From: Candidatus Accumulibacter vicinus
Lineage (GTDB): Bacteria > Pseudomonadota > Gammaproteobacteria > Burkholderiales > Rhodocyclaceae
Length of the DNA: 27,844 bases
NCBI GenBank assembly: GCA_002425405.1
Contig: DIME01000177.1
Coordinates: 1-27,844, forward strand
Direction: 5' to 3'
This document shows, piece by piece, positions 1-6,561 of this stretch (within the stretch, counting starts at the first letter, position 1; each line of letters opens with the position of its first letter). The notes under the pieces were generated by a model. That model was not told where the DNA came from. It ran no database searches and saw only the letters and a program-made list of their open reading frames with translations. The position numbers and the translations under genes were made by a program.

Positions 1-12
1 CTTCTTTCGGGC

Positions 13-88
<76 letters not shown>

Positions 89-111
89 GCATTGCGAAAG
101 AAAATTTCCGG

Positions 112-187
112 GTCCCCATCGTCTAGAGGCCCAGGACACTACCCTTTCACGGTAGGTACCGGGGTTCGAATCCCCGTGGGGACGCCA
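112..187 (+). tRNA. tRNA-Glu (anticodon TTC)
   Basis: A complete 76-nt tRNA with encoded CCA. The acceptor stem pairs GTCCCCA (112-118) with TGGGGAC (177-183). The anticodon loop CTTTCAC gives TTC, and the T arm contains GGTTCGAATCC. Its 3' end abuts the accessory region, and an opposite-strand reading frame resembling a recombinase tail runs back into it and stops at 139-141, an arrangement seen where integrases use a tRNA 3' end as target. Confidence 0.97.
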
Positions 188-434
188 CCAGTTCCCCGCT
201 TTTTATCGGGCGGGCTGATGCGGTAGTAGAGCACCGCCTCGAAGGTTTCTGGTGACAATTCAATCCGATCGATCAATGGGTGGATCGCGTCACGCAGCCC
301 GTCCGGGGGGTTGCCTTCAGATCATTCAGAATGGTTCGCAGCAGTCGGCGCACCGTGTCCGGCGTGATGTCTGCACACGGCTTCATCGCCGCCCTTTCCG
401 ATTCCATCGACGCCAGCTTGACCTCGATGCCGTC
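139..434 (-). pseudogene. Degenerate C-terminal remnant, possibly a site-specific recombinase
   Basis: On the minus strand two overlapping frames together read as one protein tail. The upstream part includes IEVKLASMESERAAMKP and DITPDTVRRLLRTILNDLK. A frame change near the G6 run at 305-310 leads to LRDAIHPLIDRIELSP and ETFEAVLYYRI. The frame then continues through the tRNA-Glu gene (GIRTPVPTVKG) to a TAG at 139-141. Tails of tRNA-targeting serine recombinases often read through the tRNA in this way, and the segment resembles the region after their zinc ribbon. The catalytic N-terminal part is absent. Family assignment is a resemblance only; a transposase tail is the alternative. No intact gene is seen between 188 and 595. 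Confidence 0.35.
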
Positions 435-454
435 TGCAGCCGGTGTCCTGGCGG
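431..454. repeat. Left copy of tRNA-Ser-associated direct repeat (att-like)
   Basis: Bases 435-454 read TGCAGCCGGTGTCCTGGCGG and are identical to 6454-6473. Including four more bases on the left, 23 of 24 positions match. The right copy includes the 3' end (CCA and discriminator side) of tRNA-Ser(GCT). A perfect 20-mer recurring within 6 kb is very unlikely by chance, so a recombination or integration duplication is inferred. Confidence 0.6.
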
Positions 455-595
455 GCCAGAAGAAATGTCACAACAAACTGTCTAGCCCTCGGTGATGCGA
501 TTCTATCTGCACCAGCCATTAGCAGCAACGTCGCCGGATCTAAATTACTGTGATCGCCAAAGAAGGCCAACTGCGACCGATTCACACTCAGGCAT

Positions 596-3229
596 TCACT
601 TCGCGACCAAGCGCAAGACGAGCTTGCGCACCTCCTCGAGGAACAAGGTGGTCGATGCCACCAATACCGAGATGCCCCACTCAAAGGCCGTCAGGTCGAC
701 GGTGTCGAACACCGCCTGAGCAGGTGCCCAATGCACGGCTACAACCTGGAGGCCGACCACGGCAGCCAAGGCCAACCAGAGCTTGCCGTTGCTGAAGAAC
801 TGGTAATTGAAGGCGCTCCCGTGCTCGGCGCGGGCGTTGAAGATGTTGAAGAACTGGAACAGTACGAAAGTCGTGAATGCCAGCGTGGTCGCTTTCACTT
901 CTTCGCCGAGCGTCGTCAGTCCCCATGCATACACGGCAAGCGTGCCTACCGCCATGGTCAGGCCGTAGAGACCGATGCGCCACATGCGTTCCAATGAAAG
1001 GATGGATGCGTCAGCAGCGCGCGGCCGGTCCCGCATGATGCCGGGGCGGGCCGGCTCTACGCCGAGGGTCATTGCCGGCGGCCCATCCATGATGATATTC
1101 ACCCAGAGAATCTGGATGGCTGTAAAGGGCGTGGCGAAGCCGAGGAAAAGTGCACCCAACACGGTGAGGATGGCGCCGATGTTGGTGGAGAGTTGGAAGC
1201 GCACGAACTTGACGATGTTGTCGTAGATGGTGCGCCCCTCCTCAACCGCGCGCACGATCGAGGCGAAGTTGTCGTCAGTCAGTACAAGCGTCGCCGCCTC
1301 CTTGGTCACCTCGGTGCCGGTGATGCCCATGGCGACACCGATATCGGCCTTCTTCAGTGCCGGTGCGTCATTTACACCGTCACCGGTCATCGCCACGACG
1401 TGCCCTTGCGCTTGTAGCGCTTCGACGATTCGCATCTTGTGCGCGGGAGCGACGCGCGCGAACACCGAGCTATTCGCGATCAGCGCGGCAATCTCATTCT
1501 GGTTCAGGCCGTCGAGTTCGCGCCCTTCGTGCGTCTCTCCGGAAAGCCCCAGTTCGCGAGCAATCGCCGCAGCGGTGACACGGTGGTCGCCGGTGATCAT
1601 CTTTACCTGGATACCGGCGGCGTTGCACGTGGATATTGCCTCGCGTGCCTCGGCGCGCGGTGGATCGATGATGCCAACCAGCGCATGCAGGGTCAGGTCA
1701 TTCACCCAAGGCAGCAAGTCGCCGGATGGATCGAAATCCGCGGCAGGAATCTCGCGACTGGCCAGCGCCAGCACGCGCAAGGCCTCATTGGCCAACGCCT
1801 CGTTCTCCGCCGTAAAACCGGCCCGAGCTGTCTCGTCGAGCGCGGAATGCGCCAGCAGGACGTCGGGCGCGCCCTTCACGCACAGGAGCACGCGGTCGCC
1901 GTCATGATGGAAGGTCGCCATGTACTTGGTGGCTGAATCGAAGGGAATTTCGGCGATGCGCGGCAGATGCTCCAGCACTACGTCGGCATCCAGACCCGCC
2001 TTCGCCGCCAACGCGAGTAAGGCACCCTCGGTGGGGTCGCCGATCAGTTGGCCATCCCGGATGCGCGCATCGACGCACAACGCTGCCGGCAACAACACAT
2101 CTCGTAGGACGCCACTGCCACTCCGGCCCTCGATGGCGCCTTCGGCACCATAGCCCTCGCCGCTGACAGGATGACGGCGGCCATGGCAGTACAGTGCACG
2201 AGCGGTCATCTGGTTGAGCGTCAGAGTGCCGGTTTTGTCGGAACATATCACCGTGGTGCAACCCAGCGTCTCGACGGCAGCGAGTTTCTTGACGATGGCG
2301 TGCCGCTTGGCCATGCGATGCATGCCGAGTGCCAGCGTCACCGTCACCACGGCGGGCAAGCCCTCGGGTATTGCGGCCACGGCCAGTGCAATCGCCGTCA
2401 TCGCGGTTTGAACCAAAGGATCGCCGCGCATCAGGCCGAAGCCGAACATGAGTGCGACGACGCCACAGGCGATCAGCGCCAGCCGCTTGCCAAGGCTGTC
2501 GAGTTGCCGCTGCAGCGGCGTTTCGCCCTCGGCCGTTTCGGCCAGCAGACCCGCCAGCCGGCCCATCTCCGTGTGCATGCCGGTCGCCGTGACGATGGCC
2601 TCCAGCCGGCCACGGGTGACTACGGTGTTCATGAACACCATGTCGTGCCATTCCGCCAGCGCCGACCTTTCATCGACCGGGTCGGGCAGCTTGGCGACGG
2701 CGTGCGATTCACCGGTCAGCGCCGCCTCGGCCACTTCGACGCTGTGCGCAGATAGCACGCGCGCGTCAGCGGGAATGCGGTCGCCCGCCTCGAGCAGCAG
2801 GATGTCGCCCGGTACCAGATCGACGGCTTCGATCAGCTGCACCTTCCCGTTGCGCCGCACCCGTGCCGTCGGGGCCAGCATGTTCTTCAACGCGGCCAGT
2901 GCCGCTTCGGCACGATGCTCCTGGAAGAACCCCAGACTCGCGTTGAGCAGTACGACGATGCCGATAACGACCGCATCCTTGAGATCGCCGATCGCCCCCG
3001 CCAGCACGGCGGCGCCGAGCAGGATGATCACAAGCAAACTCTTGAACTGGTCGAGAAACTTGAGCCAGGTCGGGCGCGGCGGCTTCTCGGCGAGACGGTT
3101 GGGGCCATGAACGGCAAGGCGTTGTGCAGCATCAGTAGCAGCCAGTCCCCGCGTGGCATCGGAGGCCAGCCGGTCGATAACCTCCTTTGCCAAGAGGGCA
3201 TGCCAGAGAGTGATGGGATCGCTTTGCAT
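596..3229 (-). CDS. P2A-type cation (probably Ca2+) transporting P-type ATPase
   Basis: An 877-aa inner-membrane pump that exports a cation, most likely calcium, using ATP. All P-ATPase signatures are present: actuator TGES (172-175), M4 AAIPEGLP (285-292), phosphorylation motif CSDKTGT with Asp331, MITGDH (544-549), and hinge TGDGVNDAP (615-623). Membrane ligands resemble plasma-membrane Ca2+-ATPases: Glu289 (SERCA E309), Asn683 (N768), Asn711 and Asp715 (N796, D800). Ala686 replaces SERCA E771 and Gln792 replaces E908, which predicts one Ca2+ site. The M8 motif FNARAEHG is also PMCA-like. I chose ATG 3229; an in-frame TTG at 3298 would add 23 unlikely residues. The start lies 10 nt after the stop of a truncated exchanger fragment, so translation may be coupled to it. 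It is the only intact large gene in the island. Confidence 0.9.
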   Translation of the reverse strand: MQSDPITLWHALLAKEVIDRLASDATRGLAATDAAQRLAVHGPNRLAEKPPRPTWLKFLDQFKSLLVIILLGAAVLAGAIGDLKDAVVIGIVVLLNASLGFFQEHRAEAALAALKNMLAPTARVRRNGKVQLIEAVDLVPGDILLLEAGDRIPADARVLSAHSVEVAEAALTGESHAVAKLPDPVDERSALAEWHDMVFMNTVVTRGRLEAIVTATGMHTEMGRLAGLLAETAEGETPLQRQLDSLGKRLALIACGVVALMFGFGLMRGDPLVQTAMTAIALAVAAIPEGLPAVVTVTLALGMHRMAKRHAIVKKLAAVETLGCTTVICSDKTGTLTLNQMTARALYCHGRRHPVSGEGYGAEGAIEGRSGSGVLRDVLLPAALCVDARIRDGQLIGDPTEGALLALAAKAGLDADVVLEHLPRIAEIPFDSATKYMATFHHDGDRVLLCVKGAPDVLLAHSALDETARAGFTAENEALANEALRVLALASREIPAADFDPSGDLLPWVNDLTLHALVGIIDPPRAEAREAISTCNAAGIQVKMITGDHRVTAAAIARELGLSGETHEGRELDGLNQNEIAALIANSSVFARVAPAHKMRIVEALQAQGHVVAMTGDGVNDAPALKKADIGVAMGITGTEVTKEAATLVLTDDNFASIVRAVEEGRTIYDNIVKFVRFQLSTNIGAILTVLGALFLGFATPFTAIQILWVNIIMDGPPAMTLGVEPARPGIMRDRPRAADASILSLERMWRIGLYGLTMAVGTLAVYAWGLTTLGEEVKATTLAFTTFVLFQFFNIFNARAEHGSAFNYQFFSNGKLWLALAAVVGLQVVAVHWAPAQAVFDTVDLTAFEWGISVLVASTTLFLEEVRKLVLRLVAK

Positions 3230-3239
3230 GGGATTCGGT

Positions 3240-3433
3240 TCAGGAATTGAGCGTCGCCCAGACAAACCCGGCAGTAAGTTCCGGGTTGGAAGTAGCAAAG
3301 GCGGCCAGGGTAGTCGCTACCACCCTCTTCGGAATGCGCAGATGCAGCGCCGCGTCGAGAATGGACTTGAGGAAGGACTCGCCGCCCGCAGCCGCCAGCA
3401 GAAGGCACCCCGGATGAGCGCCAGGTCGCTCAT
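3240..3433 (-). pseudogene. Truncated CaCA-family (Na+/Ca2+ exchanger-like) N-terminus
   Basis: The minus strand encodes LLLAAAGGESFLKSILD, then LHLRIPKRVV and FATSNPELT, the alpha-1 repeat of sodium/calcium exchangers (family form: G-hydrophobic-T-hydrophobic-A-hydrophobic-T-S-x-PEL). The frame ends at TGA 3240-3242 after about 55 recognisable residues, where a functional exchanger runs past 300. The likely original ATG (3433) overlaps the preceding stop as ATGA, but that frame (MSDLALIRG) differs from the exchanger frame, so a small frameshift lies near 3412. It is a relic of a cation-transport operon with the P-ATPase next in line. Confidence 0.6.
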
Positions 3434-3763
3434 GGCGATTCGTCCGTCGCTTCGCGCGGGTCGCCAATGACCAGAACATCACATTGCGATTCGGCGAGTA
3501 CGTGCTTGGTCACGCTGCCGAGCAATAATTTGTCGGCCATGTGCGAGCCGTGCTTGCCGACGACAAGCAGGTCGGCATCGACCTGGGCCAGCAAGTCGAT
3601 CTGGTCCTGCGCCGTGACGACCCCAAGCACGGCAGGACCGGCGACGATGCCGATGACAATGTAGGCGATCAGCACCGGCTGGCGCAGCCAGAGCGAAACC
3701 GCCCCCTGCCGCTGCAGACATCAGCAACAAGAGCGCAAATTCGCCGAAAACACCGTGCACCAT
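3430..3763 (-). pseudogene. Deletion fusion: cation/proton antiporter N-terminus joined to UspA C-terminus
   Basis: From ATG 3763 the frame reads MVHGVFGEFALLLLMSAAAG. After a one-base shift in the GGGGGC run near 3703 it continues AVSLWLRQPVLIAYIVIGIV and AGPAVLGVV, the first transmembrane segments of a KefB-type monovalent cation:proton antiporter. The sequence then passes in frame into TAQDQIDLLAQVDADLLVVG, KHGSHMADKLLLGSVTKHVL and CDVLVIGD, the nucleotide-binding C-terminus of a universal stress protein (family motif G-2x-G-9x-G-S/T). Neither family is complete, so an internal deletion fused two formerly separate genes. A stretch of 81 aa remains open from 3675. The stop overlaps the ATG of the exchanger relic. 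Confidence 0.65.
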
Positions 3764-3865
3764 CCCTCCCTATTCCGCTTGATCTTCCTGCAAATCAGTC
3801 CGGGTACCGTCTTGCCAGCGCCAACTTTCAATGAGTCGCTCTTTGGCGCCGCTCCATCTCGTCAA

Positions 3866-3949
3866 TCAGTCGCTACTGTAGGCAAAGCCCAGCAGGTGCA
3901 GCAAACTGGTAAACAGATTGAAGATCGAAACGAATAATGACACGGTTGC
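3866..3949 (-). pseudogene. C-terminal scrap resembling Bax inhibitor-1/YccA family
   Basis: The minus strand reads ATVSLFVSIFNLFTSLLHLL then GFAYSSD and TGA at 3866-3868. This matches the last helix of BI-1/YccA membrane proteins, which usually end in a (L/F)xxxFNLFxxLLxLLG pattern. No other part of that family is visible: the segment begins right at the stop codon of the DUF2934 frame at 3950. It looks like another truncated insertion or deletion product. The assignment rests on about 27 residues. Confidence 0.45.
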
Positions 3950-4108
3950 CTACTGTTGCGCCTCGGTGTCTACTTCCGCTTCGGCTTGCAGCCAGTCATC
4001 CATTTCCAGTCCCGGGGCAAACCCGCGAGCTTCTGCCTTGTAGTACGCGATCGTCGCAATGCGTTGCAGGCGATCTCCTGCTTCCGGTTCGTTTTCCGGA
4101 TCGATCAT
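3950..4108 (-). CDS. Small DUF2934-like protein
   Basis: A 52-aa frame from ATG 4108. After an acidic start it contains RIATIAYYKAEARGFAPG and LEMDDWLQAEAEVD, which fits DUF2934: a short helical domain with A-x2-A-Y-x3-E-x-R-G and a W-L-x-A-E segment. The function of the domain is unknown. The frame is open back to 4321, but the extra N-terminus overlaps the transposase relic and has no family resemblance, so the short form is preferred, although its ribosome binding site is weak. It lies between a transposase relic and a BI-1 scrap. Confidence 0.5.
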   Translation of the reverse strand: MIDPENEPEAGDRLQRIATIAYYKAEARGFAPGLEMDDWLQAEAEVDTEAQQ

Positions 4109-4268
4109 CACCGTAGGACCGGCGTTCTTGCTGATTCTTGACTTGCTGAGCCTCTTGCATAACTCGCACTCCACGGCTAATTTTGCGCCGGTGGCGAAAG
4201 GGGAGAATGCCGGCGGCCACTTCTGGCATGATACGGCTATCGAGGCCAACATCATAACGCCAGCAAAA

Positions 4269-5371
4269 TGGATACTACCCAAAGCGAACTGATCATGCAA
4301 CGGTGGAAGGTCGTTCAGCACGAACTTCTGCCCGAACTGAAGCGCTGACGCCGAAGCTGGAGAATGCTGTGCGCACGCTGGAATGGGTACGCATCGAGGA
4401 ATTCACGGGGGAATCGTGGTGTGGTGTGGGGCGTCCGCCCTTTGAGCGGGCGTGGTTGGCGAACGCCTTTGTCACCAAGGCGGTGTTGGGGCTGATTGAA
4501 CGTCTGACGATCGACCGTGCGCTGCGACGGATCGGTGGTTTCCCCCCTGTGCAAGACGCTGCCTTCCGAGGCCACCTTCTCGCGCGCCTTCGACGAGTTG
4601 GCCGAAGCGGGCCTGGGCCAACGGGTGCATGAAGCCCTCATCAAGGAGCACCTCGGGGAGGAACTGATCGGGCATATCAGTCGCGATGGCACGGCCATCG
4701 AAGCTCGCGAACAGCCGTCTCGGACCCAGGCAGCGGCAGAGGAAGCGGCCCCCACGGCGCAGCCTACCCTGTTGCCGGCTGCAGAGAGCCCGGCCGAAAC
4801 GCCGGCACCGGCGAGAAAACGCAGCCGCCCCGGCGCAGCGAAGCGCGTCCGCCCGCGAAAGCGTCTCCGATCAAGCGCCAACGCGGGCAGACATTGGCGC
4901 AAATGCTCGATGAGATTCCCACGGCGTGTGATCGCGGTACGAAGTGCAATGCCCCGGCTACAAGCTGCATCTCGATACCGCTGACTGTGGCGTGCCGATT
5001 GCGGCGCTGCTCTCCGGCGCATTGATGCACGACAGCCTGGGCGCCATTCCCCTGTCGCTGATCAGCGCCGAGCGCGTGACTAACCTTGACGATCTCATGG
5101 ATGCCGCCTATTGCAGCAGCGAATTGCGTGAGCATAGCCAGAGCCTGGGCCACGTTCCCCTGATCGATCACAATCCGCGCCGTGGCACGAAGATCGAATT
5201 CGCCCTGGCCGAAGCCATCCGCTACAACGAGCGGACCGCTGCCGAGCGCAGCAATGCACGGCTGAAGGACGAATTCGGCGGCAAGACCCTCATGTCAAGG
5301 GCGATACCAAAGTGATGGCCCACTTGATGTTCGATATTCTGACGCTGTCTGCTGACCAGTTGATGCGATGA
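4269..5371 (+). pseudogene. Broken DDE transposase of an insertion sequence (IS4/IS5-like)
   Basis: Segments in three frames make up one transposase. ATG 4269 gives MDTTQSELIMQRW and a stop near 4348. The next frame gives AVRTLEWVRIEEFTGESW and RPPFERAWLANAFVTKAV (about 4365-4550). Another gives SEATFSRAFDELAEAGLGQR and SRDGTAIEAREQ (about 4560-4900). A fourth gives YKLHLDTADCGVPIAALLSG, DSLGAIPLSLISAERV and YNERTAAERSNARLKDEFGG (4944-5300), and a last shift gives GDTKVMAHLMFDILTLSADQ to TGA 5369-5371. At least four frameshifts separate these parts. The DG and late E-rich segments fit a DDE transposase. No clear terminal inverted repeats or target duplication were found. Confidence 0.75.
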
Positions 5372-5407
5372 CGACAATGCCCCCCTACGTTCCCTCTCCG
5401 GCTGCAG

Positions 5408-5424
5408 TGCATTCGAGGAATGCA
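5408..5424. repeat. Perfect 7-bp hairpin just downstream of transposase relic
   Basis: TGCATTC (5408-5414) and GAATGCA (5418-5424) pair perfectly around a GAG loop. An outer C-rich stretch (5382-5387) and a G6 run (5428-5433) could extend the structure. No T-tract follows, so it is not a standard terminator; it may belong to the end of the insertion sequence. Confidence 0.4.
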
Positions 5425-5505
5425 GGAGGGGGGTTCGCCCGAAAAAATGCAAGCCATGCCATTAGGTTAGCCGCTCCGCCAAGGAGCCTGCTCTCGCGAT
5501 GAAAA

Positions 5506-6247
5506 TTGCTCCCAGTGACCGAATGGTGCGGCGCAGCAACCGGCCCGGGGGAGTTTTGCAAGAGGCTCCGCTTACATCGGCAGATTTTCGCGGGTGACGA
5601 GACGATTGACTACGCCTGCATGGGCCTGGATCCGGACGCGGCCGACAACCGCTGGCTCCCTGAGGCGTTCGAGAACCAGGTCCCGCATCTACTTTCTCGG
5701 TATCGCGCCTGGCCGCTACCAGGCGATGTTTCCGGTCTTCGTGTCCGCTTGGGAGGCTACGGCGTTGAAGGCGCATGTCGCCTTCGGCGTGCCCGATCAG
5801 GAATTGCTTGCGCCACCCGACAATGCTAGGGAACATCGCTATGCGCTGCGCGCCGTTAAGCAGCGACTGCATCAGGCGTCGTTCCGCGAGGCGGTCATCA
5901 CGGCTTATGGCGGTCGCTGCGCGTTGTCCGGCTTGCCCGAGTCGTTGCTCCTGGATGCCGCCCACATCGTCGCCGACAAGGACGAGCACCTCGGTCAGCC
6001 GATAGTCCCCAACGAAATTCCGCTATCGAAGATTCATCATGCAGCTTTCGACGCGCATCTGATCGGCATTGACCCTGATTACCGGCTGCATGTGTCGAAA
6101 CGGCTGCTGGTCCAACATGACGGACCGATGCTTGAAGCCCTGAAATGCCTGGACGGCACGATGATCCACTTGCCGAGTCGTGTTAAAGACTGCCCCGACC
6201 GCGACCGCTTGGCCCTGCGATATGAGCGCTTCAAAGCGGCGGCGTGA
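5506..6247 (+). pseudogene. Frameshifted HNH endonuclease
   Basis: The C-terminal part (about 5690-6247) is well preserved: IYFLGIAPGRYQAMFPVFVS, RQ-rich LRAVKQRLHQASFREAVI, AYGGRCALSGLP, LLDAAHIVAD, PNEIPLSKIHHAAFDAHLIG and DYRLHVSKRLL. The order A-H-I, N-G/E-I-x-L-x2-x-HHAAFD is the beta-beta-alpha metal fold of HNH nucleases found in restriction-type enzymes. The preceding segment (DYACMGLDPDAADNRW, EAFENQVP) is in a different frame, so one indel lies near 5681-5690, and the N-terminus before about 5590 is not recognisable. An ATG-led 217-aa frame (5594) exists but its first 34 residues are out of frame with the family. A cognate methylase is absent. Confidence 0.7.
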
Positions 6248-6397
6248 GCTGGCAAAAAGCGCCAAGCAGCCCCGATGGCGTCCCACAAAATCAAAGCATA
6301 CGCCATCGCAAAACCCGCCGAGGCAGCTCTAAAAGCCACTTGAAAACAACAGCTTGAAAAAACCGTACTAAATTTGCGAAGTCAGGAGGTTTGAACG

Positions 6398-6429
6398 AAA
6401 AACCCCGCAAAACATGGCGTTGAGCGGGG
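6398..6429 (-). terminator. Rho-independent terminator of the lysC/tRNA-Ser transcript
   Basis: On the minus strand CCCCGC (6429-6424) and GCGGGG (6408-6403) enclose a 15-nt loop, followed by TTTTT (6402-6398). It lies about 40 nt past the tRNA-Ser 3' end. The A-rich and T-rich flanks are partly complementary, so it may also work weakly in the plus direction for the HNH gene. Confidence 0.75.
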
Positions 6430-6449
6430 TGTTCGTTTTTGCTGCAGAG

Positions 6450-6473
6450 CGTTTGCAGCCGGTGTCCTGGCGG
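6450..6473. repeat. Right copy of direct repeat, overlapping tRNA-Ser 3' end
   Basis: Bases 6454-6473 are identical to 435-454; positions 6468-6473 are the CCA, discriminator and last two acceptor bases of tRNA-Ser. The remainder lies just outside the tRNA gene. The position at a tRNA 3' end is typical of integration sites, though the overlap with the tRNA is short. Confidence 0.6.
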
Positions 6474-6561
6474 AGACGAAGGGATTTGAACCCTTGATGC
6501 AGGTTTATGCCCGCATGCTCCCTTAGCAGGGGAGTGCCTTCGACCTCTCGGCCACGTCTCC
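6468..6561 (-). tRNA. tRNA-Ser (anticodon GCT)
   Basis: A 94-nt class II tRNA on the minus strand with encoded CCA. The acceptor stem is GGAGACG (6561-6555) with CGTCTCC (6478-6472). The anticodon loop CTGCTAA gives GCT, a long variable arm follows, and the T arm carries GGTTCAAATCC. Its first base is also the last base of the lysC stop codon, so it is almost surely processed from the lysC transcript. Confidence 0.96.

Noticed and set aside
322..684. 120-codon minus-strand frame overlapping the ATPase 3' end
   Set aside because: It starts inside ATPase coding sequence, changes frame relative to the recombinase-like segments and shows no domain I can name.
1227..1907. Ser/Ala-rich 226-codon plus-strand frame inside the P-ATPase
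   Set aside because: Composition is typical of an antisense shadow and the ATPase coding is unambiguous.
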